A stretch of DNA of 64,000 nucleotides from Sphingomonas hankookensis (GTDB lineage: Bacteria > Pseudomonadota > Alphaproteobacteria > Sphingomonadales > Sphingomonadaceae): contig NZ_LQQO01000014.1 of the NCBI RefSeq assembly GCF_001619955.1, positions 1 through 64,000 on the forward strand, given 5' to 3'. Position 1 is the stretch's first letter. Each line of letters begins with the position of its first letter. A model generated the notes under the pieces. The model was given only the letters and a program-made list of their open reading frames with translations. It did no database searches and was not told the origin of the DNA. Positions 50,733 to 58,833 of this stretch are shown here, piece by piece. A program made the translations under genes and the position numbers.

Positions 50733-52847
50733 TCAGAACTTCGCGCGTAGTTCGGCGAAGACGGTGCGCGGGTCGCCGGGGAAGTGGCCGGTCTGTGCCG
50801 AGAAGCCCGAGGCGGCGTACACCGTGTCGAAGAGGTTATCGACCCGGAGCATCAGTTCGGCAAAGCCCAGCTGCTGCGTGATCGACGCGTCGAAGATGGT
50901 GTAGGGCCGGACCGTCTGTCCGGCGAGGCTGATGCGGCGCGAGACATGTTCGCCGCCGAACGCAAGGGCGGTCCGGATCACCGGCAGCTGATAGCGGGTC
51001 CAGAAGCCGAGCTTGTGCGCAGGGGCATTGGCGAAGCGGGTGCCGACCGCGTTGGTGATCGCCTGTCCCGGCGCGGTGGCGGTGATCCGCGCGTCATTAT
51101 ACCCATAGTTGGCGAGCAGCACCCAGTTGCGGGTGAGGTCGGTGGTCAGGTCGAGTTCGACCCCCTTGCTGGTCACCTGCCCGATCGGGCGCAGCTGATC
51201 GACGCCATTGACCGGGGGCAACGCGGGATCGACCTGCAGGATGTTTTCGCGGACGATGCGGTACAGCGCGGCATTCGCCTGCAACCGGCCGTCGAACAGG
51301 AGCGATTTGACGCCGCCTTCCCACTGGTTGCCGGTGACCGGCGCGAACGGGCCGCCGGCGTCGGTCGCCTGCGACGCGCTGGCCTGCGGTTCGAATCCCT
51401 GCGACCAGCTGACATAGAGCGACAGGTCGGTGCGTGGCTGATAGATCGCGCCGCCGCGGAAGGTGACGTCGCTGTCGGCATAGCGCGAGCGGGCGGTGAC
51501 GCGGTTGCCGGTGGCGACGGTCACGCCATCGTCGAACCGGTCGTAGCGCAGCCCGCCGACCAGCAGAAACTGCTCGGTCAGCGAAATCTGATCCTGCGCA
51601 TAAAAGCCATAGCGGGTCGAGCGGGTGTCGGTGACGGTGAAGGGCAGCGCCATCGCCCGCGTGGCATCCCCGTCCGAGCGGCCATAGACCGGGCGGCTGA
51701 GGCTCAAGGGCAGCACGCCGCTGCGCAGGATGCGCGAGCGCAGGATATTCGTTTCGCGAAACCAGTCGCCGCCGAACTGGAACCGGTGCTCCATGCCGAG
51801 CAATGTCGTGGTCGCGGTCGCATTGGCGGCGAAGGACAGGCCGTCGACCGGGCGGACCTGATCGCGGAATTCGCGCAGCACCAGATCGGGGTTGGCGGCG
51901 TTGCGCCCGCGCGGCTCGTGATATTTCTGCCGCTCGGTCGCCTTGAAGTAGCGGGCGCCGACATCGAACGTGATCGCGTCGCCGATCGCGGTCGCATAGC
52001 GCGCCTGGGTCGCGGTCGAGGTCAGGTGGAGGAAATCGCTCTTTTCATTGGCGTTCCAGCGGATCGAGCCGAGGAAGCGCCCGCTATCGTCGACCAGCAC
52101 CCCGCGCAGCCGGTTGGCGCGCAGATAATTGTCATAGGTCGTGACCTGCACCGTCAGCAGCCCGCCGGGATTGGTGCGGATCGACAGGCCGGCATCGCCG
52201 ATCAGCGACTTGTTCAGCGTGTTGAAGCGATAGGGCCGCATCGCTTCGTAGAAGCCGCCGAGGCGGTAGCTGACCACGCCATCGGCATCGATCCGGTCGG
52301 TCGCCTCCGCCGAGATGCCGAACCGGTCGTAATTGCCGGCAGTGACGACGGTGCGCAGCGCGGCGCGGTCCGACGGCGTCTTCGACACGTAATTGATGAT
52401 GCCGCCGGGCGATCCTGGGCCGAAGAACAGCCCGGCAGGACCCTTGAGCACCTCGACCCGGTCGATGTTGAACAGTTGCGGGACCGAAAAGCCGATGAAC
52501 GGATTGCCGCGCTGTCCGTCGTAGAAGGACTGGTCCTGGCGGAAGCCGCGAAAGGTGACGCCGGCATAGCTGAATGCGCTGACGCCCGAGATATTGCGAT
52601 AGATGTCGGTCGCGTCGCGCGCGCCCTGATCGACGAACAGGTCGGCATTGATGACCTGCAGCGCCTGCGGAATGTCGAGCGGGTCCTGTGCCGATTTGCC
52701 AACGGTGGTGACGAGCGTGCGGTAGAGTTGCTGGGCGCGGCCCTGCACGATGATCTCGTCATCGGCGGGCGGGTCTGCGCGGTCCTGTGCCAGTGCCGGA
52801 ACCGAAACCATGGCCGCGCCCGCGACCGACATCCAAAACCGCTTCAC
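50733..52847 (-). CDS. TonB-dependent siderophore-type receptor
   Basis: An outer-membrane active importer of about 704 residues. The signal peptide (KRFWMSVAGAAMVSVPALAQ) is followed by a TonB-box-like segment (DDEIIVQGRAQQ). The plug domain (about residues 45-165) carries DIPQALQVINADLF and NIDRVEVLKGPAGLFFGPGSPGGIINYVSK, hallmarks of ferric-siderophore receptors. The 22-strand barrel ends in aromatic FAELRAKF. The start is GTG at 52847; ATG at 52832 is possible but would lose the basic residues. No siderophore synthesis or periplasmic transport genes are adjacent, so the ligand is unknown. Two dyads lie upstream. Confidence 0.9.
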   Translation of the reverse strand: MKRFWMSVAGAAMVSVPALAQDRADPPADDEIIVQGRAQQLYRTLVTTVGKSAQDPLDIPQALQVINADLFVDQGARDATDIYRNISGVSAFSYAGVTFRGFRQDQSFYDGQRGNPFIGFSVPQLFNIDRVEVLKGPAGLFFGPGSPGGIINYVSKTPSDRAALRTVVTAGNYDRFGISAEATDRIDADGVVSYRLGGFYEAMRPYRFNTLNKSLIGDAGLSIRTNPGGLLTVQVTTYDNYLRANRLRGVLVDDSGRFLGSIRWNANEKSDFLHLTSTATQARYATAIGDAITFDVGARYFKATERQKYHEPRGRNAANPDLVLREFRDQVRPVDGLSFAANATATTTLLGMEHRFQFGGDWFRETNILRSRILRSGVLPLSLSRPVYGRSDGDATRAMALPFTVTDTRSTRYGFYAQDQISLTEQFLLVGGLRYDRFDDGVTVATGNRVTARSRYADSDVTFRGGAIYQPRTDLSLYVSWSQGFEPQASASQATDAGGPFAPVTGNQWEGGVKSLLFDGRLQANAALYRIVRENILQVDPALPPVNGVDQLRPIGQVTSKGVELDLTTDLTRNWVLLANYGYNDARITATAPGQAITNAVGTRFANAPAHKLGFWTRYQLPVIRTALAFGGEHVSRRISLAGQTVRPYTIFDASITQQLGFAELMLRVDNLFDTVYAASGFSAQTGHFPGDPRTVFAELRAKF

Positions 52848-52871
52848 ACCACCCCCGATGTATTGATGCAA

Positions 52872-52889
52872 TTCGCTCGCATTAGCGAA
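52872..52889. promoter_or_regulatory. Perfect dyad upstream of the TonB-dependent receptor
   Basis: TTCGCT (52872-52877) and AGCGAA (52884-52889) are perfect inverted repeats with a 6-nt spacer, 25 bp upstream of the receptor start. The position suits an operator for an iron-responsive repressor (Fur-type), but I cannot show that it matches a known consensus. Confidence 0.4.
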
Positions 52890-52912
52890 CGAACATGGAG
52901 GATGCAATCCAA

Positions 52913-52929
52913 TTGCGAACGATCCGCAA
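52913..52929. promoter_or_regulatory. Second dyad in the receptor/permease intergenic region
   Basis: TTGCG (52913-52917) and CGCAA (52925-52929) form a 5-bp dyad in a 17-bp site (TTGCGAACGATCCGCAA). With the dyad at 52872 it may form a two-site operator for the receptor, or control the divergent AI-2E family gene at 53010. Confidence 0.35.
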
Positions 52930-53009
52930 AAAGGATGACATTGTAACGCAGCCGAACCGGAACGCGGCGGCGTTCCGACCGTTGGAGGGCGCATAAGGGG
53001 AAAAGCGGG

Positions 53010-54080
53010 ATGGCCGACAACGATACGCAGCGCGCGACGCCCGGTTACGGCCGGGTCGCGGCGATGACGGTGATGGTACTGGCGATCGTTGGCGCGGCGT
53101 GGCTGTTGGTCAGCATGATGCGGCTGGTGCTGCTGGTGTTCGCCGCGACGACGATCGCGGTGCTGTTCAGCGCGGTGGCCAACCGGATCGAGCGATGGAC
53201 GCGGCTGCCGCGCGGGCTGGCGCTGGCGCTGTCGGTCATCCTGCTGCTCGGTACGGTGATCGGCATCTTCTATGCGTTCGGCGCGCAGCTGGCGCAGCAG
53301 TTCGACACGATCCAGGAACAGATCCCGGCGGCATTCCAGGCGGTGCAGCGTCAGCTCGACAGCTGGGGACTGGGCGAGCCGTCGCGCGAATTGCTGACGC
53401 AGGGCAGCAGCGACCTGTCGACGATCATGTCGCGCGCGGGCGGCTATGCCCTGTCGATCGGGTCGGGGCTGTCGGATGCGGTGCTGGTGCTGGTCGGGGC
53501 GATTTTCCTGGCGGCCGATCCCGAACTCTATCGCCGGGGGCTGGTGACGCTGGTGCCGCCCAAGGCCGAGGGCGTCGCGCGCAAGGCGGTGGACGACGCC
53601 GCCGGCGGCCTGCGCGGATGGATGAAGGGCGAGGCGGTGGCGATCATCGTCGTCGCGGTGCTGACCGGGGCGGGGCTGTCGCTGCTGGGCGTGCCGGCCG
53701 CGATCGGGCTGGGGCTGATCGCCGGGTTGATGGACATCGTGCCGTTCGTCGGGCCGATCATCGCCGGCGTGCCCGCCGTGCTGCTGGCCTTTACCCAGTC
53801 GCCGTCGACCGCGTTGTGGACGATCGTGCTGTTCCTGATCGTCCAGCAGATCCAGGGCAATATCCTGCAACCCATCGTCCAGAAACATGCGGTCGACGTG
53901 CCGCCCGCCGTGTTGCTGTTCTCGGTCATCGGCATGGGGCTGTTGTTCGGGTTCATCGGCGTGCTGCTGGCGGCGCCGCTGACGATCGTCGTGTTCGTGC
54001 TGGTGCAGCGGATTTACGTGCAGGCGCTGCTGGGGCGGGACATTACCGTGGCGACGGACAAGGTGAAGGAGGAGGAGTGA
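53010..54080 (+). CDS. AI-2E family (PerM/YdiK-like) membrane permease
   Basis: A 356-residue inner-membrane protein with eight predicted transmembrane segments. The conserved family region FLAADPELYRRGLVTLVPP is in the middle, followed by the membrane block GLGLIAGLMDIVPFVGPIIAGVPAVLLAF and IVQQIQGNILQPIVQ. The Pro-Phe-Val-Gly-Pro motif defines the UPF0118/AI-2E family. Export of autoinducer-2 has been suggested for some members and Na/Li antiport for others, so no substrate can be assigned. ATG at 53010 has AAGGGG about 11 nt upstream. It is divergent from the TonB receptor and followed by a palindromic repeat. Confidence 0.87.
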   Translation: MADNDTQRATPGYGRVAAMTVMVLAIVGAAWLLVSMMRLVLLVFAATTIAVLFSAVANRIERWTRLPRGLALALSVILLLGTVIGIFYAFGAQLAQQFDTIQEQIPAAFQAVQRQLDSWGLGEPSRELLTQGSSDLSTIMSRAGGYALSIGSGLSDAVLVLVGAIFLAADPELYRRGLVTLVPPKAEGVARKAVDDAAGGLRGWMKGEAVAIIVVAVLTGAGLSLLGVPAAIGLGLIAGLMDIVPFVGPIIAGVPAVLLAFTQSPSTALWTIVLFLIVQQIQGNILQPIVQKHAVDVPPAVLLFSVIGMGLLFGFIGVLLAAPLTIVVFVLVQRIYVQALLGRDITVATDKVKEEE

Positions 54081-54098
54081 GCGCTCCGCTCCCAAGCT

Positions 54099-54169
54099 GA
54101 CTTGATCCCGGGTCCCGCTTTTCGTGCCGTCGAGAAGAAGCGGGACCCCGGGTCAAGCCCGGGGTGACG
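54099..54169. repeat. Palindromic intergenic repeat (type V)
   Basis: CTTGATCCCGGGTCCCGCTT pairs with AGCGGGACCCCGGGTCAAG, followed by CCCGGGGTGACG. Located between the convergent ends of the permease gene and crtB. Confidence 0.8.
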
Positions 54170-54175
54170 GGTGGG

Positions 54176-55102
54176 TCAGGCGGGGCGCGTCCACAGTACC
54201 GGGTCGCGCGGGGTATCCGGCGCGGGGCGCCAGCGGGCCGCCACGAAGGCGCGGGCGATGGCGGCGATCTTTTCGCCTTTCGATGTGCTCTGCCGCTGGT
54301 CCCATGCGGCGGGGCCGGCGGCGGCGACTTTCCGGGCGATGCCGCCATAGATGTCGGCGGCGGCGAGCACCGCCCAGGCCGAGCGCCATGGCAGGCGGGC
54401 GGCACCGACGCGGGCGCTGTCTTCGTGGGAAGCCGCGCGCGCGGCCATGCGGCGGGCGAGGATCGCGACCCGGTCGGGCGTCGCCATCGGATCGGCGGGG
54501 TCGATGCCCTGTTCGGCCAGCCAGTCGCGCGGCAGATAGCAGCGGCCGGCGTCGGCATCCTCGCGCACGTCGCGGGCGATATTGGCGAGCTGAAAGGCGA
54601 GGCCGAGATCGCAGGCGCGGTCGAGCGTGTCCTGTTCGTGCGCGGGCACGCCCATCACCACCGCCATCAGCCCGCCGACCGCGCCGGCGACGTGATAGCA
54701 ATATCGGTACAGGTCGGCTTCGCTTACCGGCTGCCAGCCATCGGCGTCGAGCTGGAACCCGTCGATCACGTCGTACACGAGGGCATGCGGCAGGCCGACC
54801 TCGGCTGCGACCACGCCCAGCGCGTCGAAGGCGGGATCGCCGGTCGGCTGCCCGGCCAGCGCCTGCGCGGTGCGCGCGCGGATCAGGGTCAGGCGTTCCT
54901 GCGCATCGTCGAGCCGCTGCATGCCATGGCCCATGTCCTGCCCGTCGGCCAGGTCGTCGCAGGCGCGGCACCACGCATAGAGCAGCCAGGCGCGTTCGCG
55001 GGTGACGGGATCGAACAGCTTGCTCGCCGCCGCGAAACTCTTGGAGCCGCGCGCGATCGTGTCGCGAGCATGCGCGACGAGCGCTGCGCGGGGCGGGATC
55101 AA
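54176..55102 (-). CDS. crtB: 15-cis-phytoene synthase
   Basis: Condenses two geranylgeranyl diphosphates to phytoene, the first committed step to carotenoids. The 308-residue protein carries both Mg-diphosphate motifs: RACDDLADGQD near residue 46 and NIARDVREDADAGRCYLP near residue 173. FQLDADGWQPVSEADLYRYCYHVAGAVG lies between them. The start is an unusual TTG at 55102 overlapping the LOG stop (TTGA), so translation depends on coupling. It is the last gene of crtY-crtI-LOG-crtB. The GGPP synthase gene is not in the window. Confidence 0.93.
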   Translation of the reverse strand: MIPPRAALVAHARDTIARGSKSFAAASKLFDPVTRERAWLLYAWCRACDDLADGQDMGHGMQRLDDAQERLTLIRARTAQALAGQPTGDPAFDALGVVAAEVGLPHALVYDVIDGFQLDADGWQPVSEADLYRYCYHVAGAVGGLMAVVMGVPAHEQDTLDRACDLGLAFQLANIARDVREDADAGRCYLPRDWLAEQGIDPADPMATPDRVAILARRMAARAASHEDSARVGAARLPWRSAWAVLAAADIYGGIARKVAAAGPAAWDQRQSTSKGEKIAAIARAFVAARWRPAPDTPRDPVLWTRPA

Positions 55103-55680
55103 AGGTCCTTGCTGCTCATATGGATGATCGCCTGCACCGGCGTGTGCGCCGCCATCTTGCCCAGCAGCGCGTCGAGCGTGTCGGCGACCAGCAATATGTC
55201 GCGGTGCATCGGGCGCATGAAGCCGACCTCGGCCATCTTCGCGACGAAGGCGATCAGATGGTCGTAGAAGCCGGCGACGTTGAGCAATCCGACCGGCTTG
55301 GTGTGATAGCCGAGCTGTGCCCAGCTCATCGCCTCCCACAATTCGTCCATCGTGCCGGTGCCGCCGGGGATGGTGACGAAGCCGTCGGACAGGTCGGTGA
55401 ACGCCTGTTTGCGCTGATGCATCGTGTCGACGACGTGCAGTTCGGTGAGGCCCTTGTGCGCGGCCTCTGCCTTCACCAGCGCGGTCGGGATCACGCCGAT
55501 CACCTCGCCACCCGCCTCGATCGCGCCATCGGCGACCGCGCCCATCAGGCCGAGCTTGCCGCCGCCATAGACGACGCCGATGCCGCGCTCCGCCAGCGCA
55601 CGGCCGACGGCGCGGGCGGAGTCGATATAGACAGGGTCGGCGGGGGTCGCGGACCCGCAATAGATGGCCAGGCGCTTCAT
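55099..55680 (-). CDS. LOG-family protein (nucleoside 5'-monophosphate phosphoribohydrolase type)
   Basis: A 193-residue Rossmann-fold protein of the LOG/TIGR00730 family. The plant LOG enzyme releases free cytokinin from its riboside monophosphate. Both family motifs are intact: VVYGGGKLGLMGAVADGA near residue 37, and IPGGTGTMDELWEAMSWAQLG near residue 103 with the conserved Glu. Many bacterial LOG proteins also cleave AMP, so cytokinin production is not assured. It sits inside the carotenoid operon, coupled to crtB by TTGA overlap and separated from crtI by a type II palindrome. Start ATG at 55680. Confidence 0.9.
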   Translation of the reverse strand: MKRLAIYCGSATPADPVYIDSARAVGRALAERGIGVVYGGGKLGLMGAVADGAIEAGGEVIGVIPTALVKAEAAHKGLTELHVVDTMHQRKQAFTDLSDGFVTIPGGTGTMDELWEAMSWAQLGYHTKPVGLLNVAGFYDHLIAFVAKMAEVGFMRPMHRDILLVADTLDALLGKMAAHTPVQAIIHMSSKDL

Positions 55681-55753
55681 GGGGGTGGGAGGTAGGCGAT
55701 TGGCGGGTGGGGGGCAAGCGGGTGACGTTGCCCCTACCTGCCCAATACCCAAT

Positions 55754-55874
55754 CCGTTTGCTTCGAGCGCAGGTTCGAGCCTTGTCGAGAACCGAAGTCG
55801 AGAAGGGGGTGCCTCAAACGGGGCGTTCTCGACGGGCGCTTCTCGACAAGCTCGAAGCTGCTCGAACCAAACGG
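55754..55874. repeat. Type II 120-bp palindromic repeat, copy C
   Basis: Same element as at 12127-12247 and 46563-46683 (CCGTTTGCTTCGAGCGCAGG at the left, CTGCTCGAACCAAACGG at the right). It occupies most of the 226-bp gap between the crtI stop and the LOG start inside the carotenoid operon. Confidence 0.85.
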
Positions 55875-55906
55875 TTGGGGTTGGGGTTGGGCGCGGGAGA
55901 GGGCGT

Positions 55907-57385
55907 TCAGTCCTCGCCCCCCAGCATCAGCCCAGCCGTCGCCTTGGCGCTTCCCACGACCCCGGGAATCCCCGCGCCCGGATGGGTGCCGGCCCCGACC
56001 ACATACAGATTCGGGATATCGTCATCGCGGTTGTGCGCGCGGAAATAGGCGCTCTGGGTCAGGATCGGCTCCAGCGAGAAGGCCGATCCCTGATAGGCGT
56101 TCAGGTCGTGGGTGAAGTCGCTCGGCATATAGCTGAACTTCGTCACGATCCGGTCGTGAATGTCGGGGATCAGGCGGCGGCCGACTTCATCGAGAATGCG
56201 CTTTTCGAGGATCGGGCCGATCTGGTCCCAGTCGACCGGGAACTTGCCAGTGTGCGGCACCGGGCACAGCGCGTAGAAGGTCGAATGCCCCTCCGGCGCC
56301 ATCGACGGGTCGGTGACGGTCGGATGGTGGAGATAGAGCGAGAAGTCCTCGCTCAGCACGCCATGGTCGTAAATGTCGGCGAGCAGCCCCTTATAGCGCG
56401 GGCCGAACAGGATCATGTGGTGGGGGATGCCCGGCCATGTGCCCTTGATGCCGAAATGGACGACGAACAGCGACGGCGAGAAGCGCTTCTTCTCCAGCCG
56501 CTGCACCTTGCGCTGCGCGCTGCGCGAACCGGACAGCAGGTCCTTGTAGCTGTGCATCAGGTCGGCATTGGTCGCGACCATGTCGGCGCCGATCACCACG
56601 CCGCCCTTCGTCGTCACCCCCGTCGCGCGGTCGCCGAGCGTGTCGATGCTCTTGACCGGATCGCCGAGCATCAACGTGCCGCCGAGCTTTTCGAACAGGC
56701 GGACCATGCCGGCGACCAGCTTGTTGGTCCCCCCTTGCGCGAACCACACGCCGCCGTCGCGCTCCAGCTTGTGGATCAGCGCATAGATGCTGCTGGTCTT
56801 CATCGGATCGCCGCCGACCAGCAGGGTGTGGAACGACAGCGCTTGGCGCAACTTGTCGTTCTTCACGAACGACGACACGATCGAATAGACCGAGCGCCAC
56901 GCCTGGTACTTCGCCAGCGCCGGCGCGGCCTTGATCATCGAGGCGAAGTCGAGGAACGGCACGTGGCCGAGCTTCACATAGCCTTCCTCGTACACCCCCG
57001 CCGAATATTCGAGGAAGCGGGCATAGCCGGCGAGATCGCCCGGATCGAGCTTGGCGATTTCGGAGCGCAGCAGCGTGTCGTCGTTGGTGTAGTCGAAATT
57101 GGTGCCGTCGGGCCAGTTGAGCCGGTAGAAGGGCGACACCGGTTCCAGCGTCACGTCCTCGGCCATGTCGCGGCCGGTCAGCTGCCAGAGTTCCTGCAAC
57201 GCCTCGGGGGCGGTGATGACCGTCGGGCCGGCGTCGAAGACGAAGCCGTCGCGCTCCCAATAATAGGCGCGGCCGCCGGGCTTGTCGCGCCCCTCGACCA
57301 ACGTCGTCTGCACGCCCGCCGACTGCAGCCGGATGGCGAGCGCGAGGCCGCCGAACCCTGCGCCGATAACGACTGCCGTCTTCAC
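55907..57385 (-). CDS. crtI: Phytoene desaturase
   Basis: A membrane-associated FAD enzyme that introduces four double bases' worth of desaturation (phytoene to lycopene). The 492-residue protein has the N-terminal dinucleotide fold VVIGAGFGGLALAIRL and the GRDKPGGRAYYWERDGFVFDAGPTVIT segment of CrtI-type desaturases. The C-terminal bacterial desaturase signature NLYVVGAGTHPGAGIPGVVGSAKA is also present. The start is GTG at 57385, overlapping the crtY stop (GTGA). The order crtY-crtI on one transcript suggests that cyclisation and desaturation are expressed together. Confidence 0.95.
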   Translation of the reverse strand: MKTAVVIGAGFGGLALAIRLQSAGVQTTLVEGRDKPGGRAYYWERDGFVFDAGPTVITAPEALQELWQLTGRDMAEDVTLEPVSPFYRLNWPDGTNFDYTNDDTLLRSEIAKLDPGDLAGYARFLEYSAGVYEEGYVKLGHVPFLDFASMIKAAPALAKYQAWRSVYSIVSSFVKNDKLRQALSFHTLLVGGDPMKTSSIYALIHKLERDGGVWFAQGGTNKLVAGMVRLFEKLGGTLMLGDPVKSIDTLGDRATGVTTKGGVVIGADMVATNADLMHSYKDLLSGSRSAQRKVQRLEKKRFSPSLFVVHFGIKGTWPGIPHHMILFGPRYKGLLADIYDHGVLSEDFSLYLHHPTVTDPSMAPEGHSTFYALCPVPHTGKFPVDWDQIGPILEKRILDEVGRRLIPDIHDRIVTKFSYMPSDFTHDLNAYQGSAFSLEPILTQSAYFRAHNRDDDIPNLYVVGAGTHPGAGIPGVVGSAKATAGLMLGGED

Positions 57386-58545
57386 CCCTGTCTCCCCATC
57401 AACGCCTGCACCGCGCGCCCGATCGGCACCGGCGGTTTCCCGATCAGCACCCGGGCCTGATCGAACAAATTCGATTGCCCGGCATAGAAGCGTCCGATCA
57501 GCGCCGCGTCCAGCCGGTAGAAGCGTTCGAGCACGCGGTAGCGTTCCACAGGGTCCGCCGCGCGGAACAACATTGTCGCAAGCATCCGGTAGAAGCCGCG
57601 CTTTTTCCACAGCGACGCCGCATAATCATGGGTCAGCGTGTGGAGCGCTCCGCCCGACCAGTCCGAACTGTCGGCGACCAGCTGCGCCAGACGTACGGCG
57701 TCGGGCAGCGAATAGCCGGTCAGCGGATGGAACAGCCCGGCGCGCATCCCGCCCTTTGCCACGCGATTGCCGCCAGAACGCCAATATTCCTCGAAATCGC
57801 CGCCCATCGCGACCGGGAGCACGCCGGTTTCGCTGCGCCCGACGGTGGCCGCGTCCCAGCCCTTTGCGGCGGCATAGGCGGCGATGCGTCCCGCCAGCAC
57901 CTGCGTGTCGAGGTCGGGGGTGTCGCTATAATATGTGTCCTCGACGAACAGCGTCGAGGCATCGAACGGCAGGGTGTAGAGGAAGCGATAGCCGTCGATC
58001 TGCTCGACCGATCCGTCCATCACGATCGGGCGTTCGACGCCGTGGGGATAGGCGGTGTGCAACTCCATCCCCATGAACTTCTGCCAGCCGAGGTCGAGAT
58101 GCGACAGGTCGCCGGGGCCGCGACAGTCGATCACCCCCTGCGCCTCCACCCGGTCGCCGTCCGCCAGCACGACGGCGGTCGGACTGGCTCCCAGCACCCG
58201 CGCCGACGCCATCAGCGTTTCACTTGGCAGCGTATCGCGCAGCACCGTGTCGAGCCGTTCGGACGTGATCGAATAATAGGTGGTGTCGAGGGTGCGGGCA
58301 TGCGCCGGAAAGGCGATGTCGTAGCCGCGCCAGCCATGGGCGACGAGCGGCGCCACCAGTGCGCGCTGTTCGGTCGCGACGTCGCTGCCGAAGAACGACC
58401 AGACATGGTTGCCGCCGAAGTGCGCCGCCCCCTCGATCAGGCGGATGCGCGCATCGGGCCGCCGCTTCGCCGCCGCCAGCGCGATGAGGGCGCCGGACAA
58501 TCCCCCGCCGACGATGGCGAGGTCGCATTGATGGATGGTTGGCAT
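57382..58545 (-). CDS. crtY: Lycopene beta-cyclase
   Basis: Cyclises both ends of lycopene to beta-carotene. The 387-residue FAD/NAD-binding protein begins CDLAIVGGGLSGALIALA. It contains DCRGPG, FLYTLPFDASTLFVEDTYYSDTP and GLFHPLTGYSLPDAVRLAQ, all typical of bacterial CrtY. It is the first gene of the minus-strand carotenoid operon, with ATG at 58545 and about 290 bp of intergenic sequence upstream that contains a type V palindrome. No ketolase (crtW) or crtZ-type hydroxylase gene is visible in the window. Confidence 0.94.
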   Translation of the reverse strand: MPTIHQCDLAIVGGGLSGALIALAAAKRRPDARIRLIEGAAHFGGNHVWSFFGSDVATEQRALVAPLVAHGWRGYDIAFPAHARTLDTTYYSITSERLDTVLRDTLPSETLMASARVLGASPTAVVLADGDRVEAQGVIDCRGPGDLSHLDLGWQKFMGMELHTAYPHGVERPIVMDGSVEQIDGYRFLYTLPFDASTLFVEDTYYSDTPDLDTQVLAGRIAAYAAAKGWDAATVGRSETGVLPVAMGGDFEEYWRSGGNRVAKGGMRAGLFHPLTGYSLPDAVRLAQLVADSSDWSGGALHTLTHDYAASLWKKRGFYRMLATMLFRAADPVERYRVLERFYRLDAALIGRFYAGQSNLFDQARVLIGKPPVPIGRAVQALMGRQG

Positions 58546-58657
58546 GGGGGGGCAGTAGGGGAGCGAAGTCGCGGTAGCAACGGCGGAAAGCCGGCTTGCC
58601 CGATGGGGTGGGGCTTCAGCGTGCGGCAGCCGCTGTCGATAGTCGGTGTGATTTCCT

Positions 58658-58748
58658 CGTCACCCCGGGCTTGACCCCGGGGTCCCGCTTCTTCTTCTAC
58701 AGCCGGCCGAGCGAGAAGCGGGACCCCAGGGTCAAGCCCGGGGTGACG
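58658..58748. repeat. Palindromic intergenic repeat (type V)
   Basis: The arms start CGTCACCCCGGGCTTGACCC and end GGGTCAAGCCCGGGGTGACG, with inner GGTCCCGCTT and AAGCGGGACC. It lies in the 288-bp gap between divergent crtY and the hydroxylase gene. The rest of that gap shows no gene or other element I could recognise. Confidence 0.85.
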
Positions 58749-58833
58749 GTGGGGTTGCGGAGGGCGATCGCTTCCCACAGGCGGGGAGGATCTAAGCCTG
58801 TCCTCCCCGCCCACAATCCGCTACAGGGCCCCC

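Noticed and set aside
52848..54095. Minus-strand extension of the TonB receptor frame by about 415 codons
   Set aside because: It is antisense to the AI-2E permease gene, and a normal signal peptide starts at 52847.
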